From: Rhodococcus sp040643435
GTDB taxonomy: Bacteria > Actinomycetota > Actinomycetes > Mycobacteriales > Mycobacteriaceae
NCBI RefSeq assembly: GCF_040643435.1
Contig: NZ_JBEYUH010000018.1
Location: 1-64,000 of the forward strand
DNA length: 64,000 bases
Reading direction: 5' to 3'
The position numbers and the translations under genes are program-made. Below the pieces are notes generated by a model. It searched no databases. It was not told where the DNA came from and saw only the letters and a list, made by a program, of their open reading frames with translations. Shown here piece by piece: positions 1-7,802 of the stretch; the stretch's first letter is position 1, and each line of letters opens with the position of its first letter.

Positions 1-38
1 CAGATGGTTACCGAACCGGTCGCAGTCCTCCGCAAACG

Positions 39-84
39 ACATGATCGTCGCAACCTCTCGTTGAGAGTGTTGCGACGATCATGT
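39..84. terminator. Terminator-like hairpin at left edge
   Basis: Perfect 16-bp arms (39-54 and 69-84, starting ACATGATCGTCG) enclose a 14-nt loop that itself contains CTCTC-GTT-GAGAG, so about 21 base pairs can form with one bulged T. It lies 100 nt beyond the stop of the leftward methyltransferase gene and probably ends that transcript and any rightward one entering from outside the window. There is no long T-run, which is usual in actinobacteria. Bases 85-183 hold no gene that I can support. Confidence 0.55.
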
Positions 85-183
85 GAACCCGCCCTGGTCC
101 GGGGGCCTTTCCCGTAGGGGTGCGAGACCTCCTCGGCGGTCGTGCCTCCGGTGCGACGCTTGTGCGCCGGATGGCGAAGCCGC

Positions 184-1491
184 CTACGCCACCCACCAGG
201 GCCGCAGAGGAACCTGTGGCTTCTTGTCGTCTCCCAGCTTGACCGCGAGTACCTGGTGCAATTGCACGATGTTGCGTTCGAAGCCGAGACGGGAGCCGGC
301 CATGTACAGGCCCCACAGACGTGCCGTGGCCTCACCGACCTCGGCGACGCAGGACTCCCAGTTCGTCTCGAGGTACTCGCACCAACCCTTCAGCGTCAGG
401 GCGTAGTGCTCGCGCAGGTTCTCCTCGTGCACCACCTCGAAGCCGATGTTCTGGGCCTCGGTGATGATGCGTCCCGAGCCGGTGAGTTCCCCGTCGGGGA
501 AGATGTACCGGTCGATGAAACCGCCCGCCTTGACCCGGCCGCGGTTGGTCGGCCGTGTGATGCAGTGGTTGAGCAACATGCCGCCCGCACGCAGCTTCTC
601 GTGCAGGAAACCGAAATAGGCCGGGTAGTTCGCGACGCCTATGTGCTCGGTCAGGCCGATCGACGAGATCGCGTCGAACCCGCCCTCGGAGACGTCGCGG
701 TAGTCGGAGTGCCGAACCTCCGCCAGGTCGCCGAGGCCCTCGTCGAGGATCGCCTTCTGCGCCCACTCGGCCTGCTCACGCGAGAGTGTCACACCGAGCG
801 ACTTCACGCCCCGCCGTGCGGCGTAGCGCACCATTCCGCCCCAGCCGCAACCGATGTCGAGCAGGCGATCACCCGGCTTCAACCGCAGCTTCTCGAAGAT
901 CAGACGGTACTTGTTCTCCTGGGCGTCCTCGAGGCTGTGGTTCTCGGATTCGAAGACCGCGCAGGTGTACGTCATCGAAGGGCCGAGGACGTACTCGTAG
1001 AACTCGTTGGACACATCGTAGTGATGATGGATGACCTCGGCATCGCGTGCTTTCGAGTGCCGCAGGCCTTCGGCGATGCGCCGCCAGCGCGGCAGGTGTT
1101 CCTGCGGCGGCGGTGCGATCGGCTTGAGCAATTCCGTGCCCAGCGACTTGGCGATCTGCGCGAGGACACGTGCCGGGGGACGCTCGAAGTGCAGGTCGCC
1201 GAGCGACTCGAGCAACCGATAGGGGTTGCCGGGATGCACCCCTTTCACTTCGAGATCACCAGAAATATAGGCGCGCGCCATCCCCAGATCGCCGGGTGCC
1301 GTGGCGATATACGTAGCGCCCTTGGGAGTTGCGAGGTGCAGGCCGTAGGGGGCATCCTCCGGACCCGCCGCCGAACCGTCGTACGCGGTGAAGCGCATCG
1401 GCATGTCGCCACCGGTCACGATTTCGACGATCTCGGCGAGCGCGAGTTTGTCCTCGCTGGACCGCGTGTTCTCGGCTTTGAATGTAGTCAC
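184..1491 (-). CDS. SAM-dependent methyltransferase, cyclopropane-fatty-acid synthase family (TmsB/BfaB-like)
   Basis: 435 aa. Class I SAM-binding motif LLDIGCGWGG lies in the middle, inside a cyclopropane-fatty-acyl-phospholipid synthase (CMAS) type domain, with the typical HHYDVSNEFYEYVLGPSMTYTCAVF stretch just before it (shown here only as a landmark of more than one motif: HHYDVSNEFY, then SMTYTCA). The GTG start overlaps the stop of the upstream flavoprotein gene (GTGA), so the two are translationally coupled. This pair matches the arrangement known for 10-methyl fatty acid (tuberculostearic acid) synthesis, in which the methyltransferase adds a methylene from SAM to a phospholipid-bound oleoyl chain and the flavoprotein reduces it. 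Position matches M. tuberculosis Rv3720. The product could instead be a cyclopropane lipid. Confidence 0.88.
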   Translation of the reverse strand: MTTFKAENTRSSEDKLALAEIVEIVTGGDMPMRFTAYDGSAAGPEDAPYGLHLATPKGATYIATAPGDLGMARAYISGDLEVKGVHPGNPYRLLESLGDLHFERPPARVLAQIAKSLGTELLKPIAPPPQEHLPRWRRIAEGLRHSKARDAEVIHHHYDVSNEFYEYVLGPSMTYTCAVFESENHSLEDAQENKYRLIFEKLRLKPGDRLLDIGCGWGGMVRYAARRGVKSLGVTLSREQAEWAQKAILDEGLGDLAEVRHSDYRDVSEGGFDAISSIGLTEHIGVANYPAYFGFLHEKLRAGGMLLNHCITRPTNRGRVKAGGFIDRYIFPDGELTGSGRIITEAQNIGFEVVHEENLREHYALTLKGWCEYLETNWESCVAEVGEATARLWGLYMAGSRLGFERNIVQLHQVLAVKLGDDKKPQVPLRPWWVA

Positions 1492-2948
1492 TTTCGTTGC
1501 ACCGCCTTCGCGAAGAGGTCCAGTAGACGGGATCGAGGATCGTATTTTTGTTTGAGCGAGGGGTATTCGCCGCCTCCGTAATACAGCTTCTCGAACTCGT
1601 CCTTCGAATAATAGGAATCCGAGTAGAGCGATTTGTGCCCGTCGAGTTCGGCGACCTTGTTCTCGATCAACCGGTTGGCGGCACCCTCGGTGGCGCCTGG
1701 AACGATGGGAACGGACGACCAGAAACCGACGTTGACGTAGGCACGTTTGGGTTCCAGCGGATACAGCGGCCACGGACGCTGGGCGTCCCACGTATTCGGC
1801 CGCTGTGTGTCCGAGGAGGATTCGCCGTCGCGCAATTTCAAGGGGCACAACCAGATGGGCTCGATCGGGATCTCCTCGAGGAACCACTCGACGAATTTGC
1901 GGGTCCGTTCGAGCGGAACCTCGATATCCTGCACGACCCGCTCGCGGGGTGGATTGCCCTTGCGTGCCTCGAGCCGGTCGGCCACCGAATACTTGTGGTC
2001 GATGGCGATGAGTTTCCAGTAGAAACTGCTGCGCAGCAGACGCTTCGGCCAGAGTCGGCGAATTCTCGGATCCTGGGCGCCGAAAGCTCTCGAGCACCAG
2101 AACCAGTCGGTGTCCCAGCGCCACAGATAGTCGCGGATCGTGAGCCGATCATGCTTGGGATGGTTGACCGAGACATGCTGGATCGACCGATAGTAGACGT
2201 TCTGCCCGGTGTAGTCGCTGACGGGACCCGACTCGTCGGTCTGCGTGCCGAGGGTCAGGTAGCTCTCGGTCGCAGAGAAGACGACCCCGTCGAGATAGTC
2301 GACCGGCACTCCGCCCCATACACGTTCGTCGACGATCTGCGTGAGAGCGGATTGGAGGTCGGAGATCGTGTCGAATCGCAGGTGGCGTAGGGCGACGTAC
2401 GGCTTCACCGGTTCGAGTTCGATACGCAGGCGCGTCGCGTACCCGAGCGAACCGTAGGAATTGGGGAAGCCGTGGAACAGGTCGGCATGTTCCCCTTCGG
2501 GGCGTGCCGTGACGATCTCGCCGGCACCTGTGAGGATGTCCATCTCGAGTACCGACTCGTGGGGGAGCCCGTTCCGGAAGGACGTCGATTCGATGCCGAG
2601 TCCGGTGACGGCACCGCCGAGGGTGATCGTCTTCAGTTGCGGAACGACCAGCGGAGCGAGGCCGTACGGCAGGGTGGCGTCGACGAGATCCTCGTAGGTG
2701 CACATACCGGCGACATCTGCGGTGCGGGCCTCGGGGTCGACGGAGATGACCCCGCCGAGGCCGGAGACGTCCAGGCCGGGTGCGTCGACCCGGGCACGGG
2801 CCCGGAACAGATTGGACGTCTTCTTTGCGAGCCGCACAGGCGCGTCGGCCGGAATCGCGCGGTACGAACGCAGCAGACGCTCGACACCTTCCCGGTGCAC
2901 GGCCTCCCCGGACGAGTTCTTCACACCTGACGATCTCGGCATCTGCAT
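1488..2948 (-). CDS. FAD-binding oxidoreductase (TmsA/BfaA-like)
   Basis: 486 aa, VAO/PCMH-type FAD-binding fold: an N-terminal FAD domain with GGVISVDPEARTADVAGM and the loop TLGGAVTGLGIE, then a long C-terminal half. It probably reduces the 10-methylene intermediate made by the coupled methyltransferase to the 10-methyl fatty acid; this is inferred from the pair, not shown by the sequence. Start ATG at 2948 follows GAGGAG by 4 nt; a second ATG at 2942 sits 10 nt from it and is equally usable. A weak minus-strand -10 (TATTGT, complement of 2985-2990) lies upstream. It is divergent from the SRPBCC gene, as are Rv3719 and Rv3718c. Confidence 0.86.
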   Translation of the reverse strand: MQMPRSSGVKNSSGEAVHREGVERLLRSYRAIPADAPVRLAKKTSNLFRARARVDAPGLDVSGLGGVISVDPEARTADVAGMCTYEDLVDATLPYGLAPLVVPQLKTITLGGAVTGLGIESTSFRNGLPHESVLEMDILTGAGEIVTARPEGEHADLFHGFPNSYGSLGYATRLRIELEPVKPYVALRHLRFDTISDLQSALTQIVDERVWGGVPVDYLDGVVFSATESYLTLGTQTDESGPVSDYTGQNVYYRSIQHVSVNHPKHDRLTIRDYLWRWDTDWFWCSRAFGAQDPRIRRLWPKRLLRSSFYWKLIAIDHKYSVADRLEARKGNPPRERVVQDIEVPLERTRKFVEWFLEEIPIEPIWLCPLKLRDGESSSDTQRPNTWDAQRPWPLYPLEPKRAYVNVGFWSSVPIVPGATEGAANRLIENKVAELDGHKSLYSDSYYSKDEFEKLYYGGGEYPSLKQKYDPRSRLLDLFAKAVQRK

Positions 2949-3087
2949 TCGACTCCTCGGAGCGTGCGCATCGGTGGCACGTCCACAATAGACCCGGTGG
3001 TCGCATCCGTCCCGGTACAGGAAGGGCAGGATGGGACCCAGCCGTAACCGGCACATTCGAGTTCCGAAGATGCAGAAGGAGTCGTTC

Positions 3088-3522
3088 ATGGCACAGGTCA
3101 GCGCAAGTAGTTCGCTCCAGTTGGGGGCCCCTCCCGAGACGGTGCTCACCGCACTGGCCGACTACGAGACCGTGCGGCCGCGCATCCTCACCGAGCACTA
3201 CCGCGACTACCGTGTGATCTCCGGTGGTCGCGGTGACGGCACGGTGGTGCACTGGATCCTCCAGGCGACGGAGAAGCGTCAGCGGGACGTACAGGCCACG
3301 GTGTCGGTGAAGGGCAGTACCGTCACGGAGACCGATGCGAATTCCTCGCTCGTGACCACCTACAGCGTGGTGCCGAACGGAACGGGTTCGACGGTCGTCG
3401 TCCTCACGCAGTGGACGGGCGCCGGGGGTGTCAAGGGCTTCTTCGAGAAGACGTTCGCCCCCCTCGGACTGCGGAAGATCCAGAAGCAGATGCTCGAAAA
3501 CCTGAAGAAGGAAGTCGACTGA
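3088..3522 (+). CDS. SRPBCC (START/polyketide-cyclase-like) family protein
   Basis: 144 aa with the size and pattern of a single SRPBCC domain: an N-terminal strand LQLGAPPETVLTALADYETVRP, central antiparallel strands, and a long C-terminal helix ending LRKIQKQMLENLKKEVD (motifs quoted in part). Such domains bind hydrophobic ligands in a deep cavity. No catalytic residue can be assigned. ATG at 3088 follows AGAAGGAG by 6 nt, which fixes the start better than upstream in-frame ATGs. It is positionally equivalent to Rv3718c and divergent from the fatty-acid pair; whether it acts on that lipid is unknown. Confidence 0.8.
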   Translation: MAQVSASSSLQLGAPPETVLTALADYETVRPRILTEHYRDYRVISGGRGDGTVVHWILQATEKRQRDVQATVSVKGSTVTETDANSSLVTTYSVVPNGTGSTVVVLTQWTGAGGVKGFFEKTFAPLGLRKIQKQMLENLKKEVD

Positions 3523-3608
3523 CCTCGACGTCGTCCGATTTCTGCGTCGGCACCGGCCACGATGCGTGGCGACTAGGCTGGCGTAAACACTTGCAGAAAG
3601 GATGTGCC

Positions 3609-3947
3609 GTGCAACCCGGTGGAATGCCCGACATGCAGCAACTCCTCGCCCAGGCCCAGCAGATGCAGCAGCAACTCGTCGCCGCGCAGAACGAGATGGC
3701 GCAGGCGGAGGTCACAGGTCAGGCCGGCGGCGGTCTCGTCACGGCGACGGTGAAGGGCACTGGCGAGGTCGTATCCGTGAACATCGATCCGAAGGTCGTC
3801 GACCCGGACGATGTCGAGACTCTCCAGGATCTCGTGGTCGGTGCGATCGCCGACGCTTCGGCGAAGGCACAGGAGATCGCCGCCGAGAAGCTCGGCCCGC
3901 TTGCGGGCGGACTTGGCGGCGGAATTCCCGGGCTGCCAGGTTTCTAG
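3609..3947 (+). CDS. YbaB/EbfC family nucleoid-associated protein
   Basis: 112 aa. A Gln/Met/Ala-rich N-terminal helix (MQQLLAQAQQMQQQL) is followed by a TATVKGTGEVVSVNIDPKVVD strand region and a Gly-rich tail, the classical YbaB layout. These small dimers bind DNA and sit beside recR in most bacteria, as here (9 nt upstream of recR). GTG at 3609 lies 6-7 nt after AGAAAGGA; an alternative ATG at 3624 would remove five residues. The usual upstream neighbour dnaX is not within the window. Confidence 0.92.
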   Translation: MQPGGMPDMQQLLAQAQQMQQQLVAAQNEMAQAEVTGQAGGGLVTATVKGTGEVVSVNIDPKVVDPDDVETLQDLVVGAIADASAKAQEIAAEKLGPLAGGLGGGIPGLPGF

Positions 3948-3956
3948 AGGTCGGCG

Positions 3957-4565
3957 TTGTACGAAGGACCGGTACAGGACCTCATCGACGAGCTGGGCAA
4001 GCTTCCGGGCGTCGGCCCGAAGAGTGCTCAGCGCATCGCATTCCACCTGCTCTCGGTGGAGCCGCCCGAGATCGATCGCCTGCAGGCGGCGCTGCAGAGG
4101 ATCCGCGACGGTGTGCAGTTCTGCGAGGTCTGCGGAACGGTCTCCGATCAACAGCGATGCCGTATCTGCTCCGACCCGCGCCGCGACCGCACGGTGATCT
4201 GTGTGGTCGAGGAACCCAAGGACGTGCAGGCGATCGAGCGCACCCGTGAGTTCCGGGGGCGCTATCACGTTCTCGGTGGTGCGCTCGATCCGCTCAACGG
4301 GGTCGGACCGGACCAGTTGCACATCCGGGAACTGCTCACCCGGATCGGCAATCAGGAGGACGGTGTCGACGTCTCCGAGGTGATCATCGCGACCGATCCC
4401 AACACGGAGGGGGAAGCGACGGCCACCTATCTCGTGCGGATGCTCAGGGACTTCCCGGGCCTGAGCGTCACGCGCCTCGCGTCGGGTCTGCCTATGGGCG
4501 GCGACCTCGAGTTCGCGGACGAGCTGACCCTCGGGCGCGCGCTGTCGGGGAGGCGGGCAATGTGA
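3957..4565 (+). CDS. recR: Recombination mediator protein RecR
   Basis: 202 aa, normal family length. It has an N-terminal helix-hairpin-helix (LGKLPGVGPKSAQRIAFHLL), a Cys4 zinc finger (C56, C59, C68, C71) and a Toprim domain (VCVVEEPKDVQAIE, then IIATDPNTEGEATA). With RecO and RecF it loads RecA on gapped DNA. The start is TTG at 3957, with GAGG 6 nt upstream, because the family begins at MYEGPVQDLI. The stop overlaps the GTG of the following TetR gene by 4 nt, so that regulator is probably co-expressed. Confidence 0.97.
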   Translation: MYEGPVQDLIDELGKLPGVGPKSAQRIAFHLLSVEPPEIDRLQAALQRIRDGVQFCEVCGTVSDQQRCRICSDPRRDRTVICVVEEPKDVQAIERTREFRGRYHVLGGALDPLNGVGPDQLHIRELLTRIGNQEDGVDVSEVIIATDPNTEGEATATYLVRMLRDFPGLSVTRLASGLPMGGDLEFADELTLGRALSGRRAM

Positions 4566-5173
4566 CGGTGCGCGGCGCGGACTCGACCGACGGGGGTGAG
4601 CCCGAGAAGCGTCGCCGGACCGCGGATGAAACCAGGAAACTGATCATCGATGCGGCCGGAAAGGCGTTCGCGACACGTCCCTACCGCGACATCACCCTCA
4701 AGGACATCGCAGAGGAAGCAGGGGTCAGTGCACCGCTGATCATCAAGTATTTCGGCTCGAAGGAGCAGTTGTACGAGGAGCTCGTCGACTTCCAGTACGG
4801 CGCGCAAGTGTTGTTCGAAGGGCCCCTCGAAAGTCTGGGGGAGCGCATGGTGGCGATGCTCGCCCGCCCGCTGGAGCCCTACAAGCCGTTGTCGATGAAC
4901 ATCCTGTTCATGAGTGGCGGCAGCGAGGAGAGCAACCGCATGCTCCGCGACAACTACTCCACGCAGATGATCGACGCTCTCGCCGCCCGCCTGTCCGGAA
5001 CGGATGCCCGTCTGCGGGCGGAACTGGCCATGTCGGCGGTGATGGGTCTGGCGATCATGCGACGGCGCATGATGCAGGAGCGCGCGACCGGCACGATCGA
5101 AGAAGTGGTGGCGCTCTACGCACCTCTGGTGCAGGCTCTGCTCGACGGAGACGTCCCTCCGCAGAGCCAATGA
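4562..5173 (+). CDS. TetR family transcriptional regulator
   Basis: 203 aa. N-terminal HTH DITLKDIAEEAGVSAPLIIKYF (residues about 45-66, quoted in part: AEEAGVSAPLIIKYFGSKE). The remainder is a ligand-binding helical domain with no recognisable specificity. GTG at 4562 overlaps the recR stop (GTGA); a second GTG at 4568 is possible. The downstream MFS exporter gene has a perfect 42-bp palindrome in front of it and this protein is its most likely binder, which would make a substrate-inducible export system. Confidence 0.92.
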   Translation: MTVRGADSTDGGEPEKRRRTADETRKLIIDAAGKAFATRPYRDITLKDIAEEAGVSAPLIIKYFGSKEQLYEELVDFQYGAQVLFEGPLESLGERMVAMLARPLEPYKPLSMNILFMSGGSEESNRMLRDNYSTQMIDALAARLSGTDARLRAELAMSAVMGLAIMRRRMMQERATGTIEEVVALYAPLVQALLDGDVPPQSQ

Positions 5174-5193
5174 GGTTCGTCACTTGCCTTGAG

Positions 5194-5235
5194 GGTAAAT
5201 AGCCGTTCACCTAATGTGGTGAACGGCTATTTACC
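5194..5235. promoter_or_regulatory. Perfect 18-bp-arm palindrome, probable TetR operator
   Basis: GGTAAATAGCCGTTCACC (5194-5211), 6-nt centre TAATGT, then its exact reverse complement (5218-5235). It lies between the TetR and MFS genes and ends 5 nt before the Shine-Dalgarno sequence of the transporter. The length, symmetry and AT-rich ends fit two overlapping or one long TetR-type operator. As RNA it would also form a hairpin next to the ribosome site, so an additional transcript-level role is possible. Confidence 0.75.
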
Positions 5236-5253
5236 TATCGGAGGAGGGTGTCG

Positions 5254-6732
5254 GTGTCGATTTCGCTCCCTCTGCGCTTGTACGTACCGGGCAGGTCCGT
5301 CTCCGCTCCGGTACACCACGCCCCCGAGACGGCGAGGAAGACACCGCGCGATCTACGGCGCTTCGTCTTCCCTGTTCTCGCCGTCGGTGCCGTCTTCCAG
5401 GCCATCATGCAGACGGTCATGGTGCCGCTCCTGCCGAGCATGCCGGGCTTCACGGGGGCCGGCCCCACCGCGGTCTCGTGGCTGGTGACGAGCACCCTCC
5501 TCGTCGGTGCGGTGATGACGCCCATCTTCGGCCGTCTCGCCGACATGATCGGCAAGAAGCGCATGCTGCTCGTCGCGTTCGGGCTCATGACTCTCGGTTC
5601 GCTCATCTGCGCGCTGACCTCCGAGATCGGCCTGCTCATCCTCGCCCGCGGACTGCAGGGCGCCGGTGCTGCGGTACTGCCGATCGGCATGGCAATCCTC
5701 CGCGAGGTCCTGCCGCGCGAGAGCGTGGACCGCTCGATCGCGATACTCAGCTCCACCCTCGGCATCGGTACCGCGGTCGGAATACCGTTCGCGGCGGCCA
5801 TCGTCCAGTTCGCCGACTGGCACCTGCTGTTCTGGGCGACCGCTGCCATCGGGGCCGGTGTGGCCTTCGGGGCATGGCTCGTCGTCCCGGAGTCGAAGAC
5901 TCGCACCGGTGGACGTTTCGACACCGTGGGAGCAGCCGGGTTGTCGGCTGCGCTGGTGTGCCTGCTCGTGCCCATAACCCAGGGCAGCATGTGGGGCTGG
6001 ACGAGTCCCGCCGTGCTCCTGACGTTCGGTGCATCCGTAGTGTTGTTCGCGCTCTGGGGCTTCCAGCAGCTGCGCAATCGCAACCCGCTCGTCGACCTTC
6101 GCATCTCGGCCCGTCGGTCGGTCCTGGCGCCGCATCTGTCGGCGCTCCTCGTCGGTTTCGCCTTCTACGGCAACACCCTCATCACCACCCAGTTGCTGCA
6201 GGCATCGTCGGCGCACGGGGCCGGATACGACCTGACCATCCTCGAGGCCGCCGCGTGCCAGCTCGCAGCGAGCTTCGCAATGATGATCTTCGCGATCGTG
6301 GCCTCCCGGATCACCGAACGATCCGGTCCGAAGATCACGATCATGGCCGGAGCGCTCTTCCTGCTCGCCGGTTACGCCGTTCACGCAGTGCCCGGTAAAC
6401 CGTTGTGGGCCGTGGTGGTCGCCATCTTCGTCGCGGCAATCGGCACTTCGCTGGTGTACTGCACCCTTCCGGTACTTCTGCTCGGCGCGGTGCCGCTGTC
6501 TCAGAACGCCGCGGCGAACGGCGTCAACGTCCTGCTCCGCACCGTGGGCAGCACGGTGTGCAGCGCAGTGGTTGCTTCGGTACTCGCGGCCTACGCACTC
6601 GGAGGAGGATCGGGCATCGACACCGCAGGCTTTGTCGTCGCCTACCTGGTGTGCGCCGGTTGCGCCGTGGTGGTCTTCGTGTCGGCATTCGCGCTTCCTT
6701 CTCGGCAGTCCCCGCGACCGGTCGCGGACTGA
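5254..6732 (+). CDS. MFS multidrug efflux transporter (14-TMS, EmrB/QacA type)
   Basis: 492 aa with about 14 hydrophobic segments. MFS motif A is present as GRLADMIGKKR between the second and third segments, and motif C-like GIGTAVGIPFAAA in the fifth. Proton-coupled drug or metabolite export is the family role. GTG at 5254 is preferred over the GTG at 5248 because GGAGGAGG (5240-5247) then has 6-nt spacing. It is probably repressed by the upstream TetR protein through the palindrome at 5194-5235. The substrate is unknown. Confidence 0.88.
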   Translation: MSISLPLRLYVPGRSVSAPVHHAPETARKTPRDLRRFVFPVLAVGAVFQAIMQTVMVPLLPSMPGFTGAGPTAVSWLVTSTLLVGAVMTPIFGRLADMIGKKRMLLVAFGLMTLGSLICALTSEIGLLILARGLQGAGAAVLPIGMAILREVLPRESVDRSIAILSSTLGIGTAVGIPFAAAIVQFADWHLLFWATAAIGAGVAFGAWLVVPESKTRTGGRFDTVGAAGLSAALVCLLVPITQGSMWGWTSPAVLLTFGASVVLFALWGFQQLRNRNPLVDLRISARRSVLAPHLSALLVGFAFYGNTLITTQLLQASSAHGAGYDLTILEAAACQLAASFAMMIFAIVASRITERSGPKITIMAGALFLLAGYAVHAVPGKPLWAVVVAIFVAAIGTSLVYCTLPVLLLGAVPLSQNAAANGVNVLLRTVGSTVCSAVVASVLAAYALGGGSGIDTAGFVVAYLVCAGCAVVVFVSAFALPSRQSPRPVAD

Positions 6733-6760
6733 TTCTCCGACGGCTACTCGCACGACAGTC

Positions 6761-6803
6761 ACGGCCCCGCATCTCCGGCGATGAACCGGAAATGCGGGGC
6801 CGT
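6761..6803. terminator. Bidirectional terminator
   Basis: ACGGCCCCGCAT (6761-6772) pairs with ATGCGGGGCCGT (6792-6803); the loop holds a smaller TCCGG/CCGGA stem. It separates the convergent MFS and oxygenase genes. Confidence 0.8.
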
Positions 6804-6832
6804 CCCTCCTGCCCCCCAGGTATCTGTCGTGG

Positions 6833-7798
6833 TCAGTGCTCCACGCCGAGATCGCTCGGACGGTAGCCGAGGGGGTAACCCGGATACGTCCTGTTCGTCG
6901 AATTACCGGCCGAGAGCGACACACGTCGCTTCGGCAGCCGCCGGACGAACGCCGACCGTGCCCGCAACGCTCCCTCGACCACCGCCGTCAACTGCGGTGA
7001 GCTCTTGGGGAAACCGAACGCCGAGGCCATACGGTCGTCGATCAGGGCGAAGACGACCTTCTCGATGCCCTTGTTCAGCGCCTTCGGATACCACGACTGG
7101 AACAGACGCAGCGTGTAGGTGCCGATCGCGTGATTGTCGTCGGTGTAGGTGAACTTCTCGCGCTCGTATTCGAGCTTGAAGCGATGGAACTCCTGGAACG
7201 ACTCCGGAATGTCCTTGATACCCATTCGGATGCCGACCTGGCGGTAGAAATGGAAGGACGCCAGTCGCTCGTTCGGGTGCAGGCGGCGCCAGCCGTAGCG
7301 GTCGATCCAGTCGAGTGGGTCGTACACGAAGGTCGACAGCACGTACAGCATGTCGTCGTTGTCGATCGAGTACTTGCCGTGCATCCGGTTGATATTGCGC
7401 AGCGACTCCCGGCCCCGCTCGGAGTCGTATCCGTGCTCCACCAGCTCGGCCATGAGCAGAGCGGTGTCGTCGTACCGCTTCTGCGGACGCTTCTCGAACT
7501 CGCCGGTACGGGCGAGCAATGCCGAGACGGTCGGCACGCAATACGTCCGGAAGAGTGCGAACTCGAGCGATCGCTGGTAGTCCCAAGGAAATTCGTAGCC
7601 GGCAGTGATCCGCACGATGTCCTGGTGCCGAGTGACCGGGTCGAGTCCTTCGATGACCTCGACCCAGCCCATCCGTCCCCGCTTGGGGTGCGGATCCCGA
7701 TTCGGTGGTGGGAACGATCCGGCCTTCTCGATGCGCGCTTCGGGCGCCGCGACGACAGCCGGTTTACGAGTGCGGGCCCGCGGGGGAGTTGTCGTCAT
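6833..7798 (-). CDS. Oxygenase MpaB family protein (DUF2236)
   Basis: 321 aa. Family features include the His-containing segment NRMHGKYSIDNDDMLYVLSTF and the R-x-Y/W-rich YGWRRLHPNERLASFHFYRQ region (quoted in part). Relatives include the latex-clearing protein Lcp and fungal MpaB, haem or metal-dependent enzymes that cleave C=C bonds of isoprenoid chains. The N-terminal 40 residues are basic and Pro-rich, with no signal peptide. ATG at 7798 is 4 nt after the stop of the aldehyde dehydrogenase gene, so the two form an operon. The substrate is unknown; the pairing with an aldehyde dehydrogenase suggests that cleavage makes an aldehyde. Confidence 0.8.
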   Translation of the reverse strand: MTTTPPRARTRKPAVVAAPEARIEKAGSFPPPNRDPHPKRGRMGWVEVIEGLDPVTRHQDIVRITAGYEFPWDYQRSLEFALFRTYCVPTVSALLARTGEFEKRPQKRYDDTALLMAELVEHGYDSERGRESLRNINRMHGKYSIDNDDMLYVLSTFVYDPLDWIDRYGWRRLHPNERLASFHFYRQVGIRMGIKDIPESFQEFHRFKLEYEREKFTYTDDNHAIGTYTLRLFQSWYPKALNKGIEKVVFALIDDRMASAFGFPKSSPQLTAVVEGALRARSAFVRRLPKRRVSLSAGNSTNRTYPGYPLGYRPSDLGVEH

Positions 7799-7802
7799 CG
7801 GC

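Noticed and set aside
8..316. Minus-strand open frame at the left edge
   Set aside because: It overlaps the C-terminal end of the methyltransferase and crosses the hairpin at 39-84; the translation is Arg/Pro-rich frame-shadow sequence.
142..1581. 479-codon plus-strand frame opposite the methyltransferase gene
   Set aside because: It is the complementary-strand shadow of a clear enzyme gene, with no ribosome site and no domain; such long shadows are common at this GC content.
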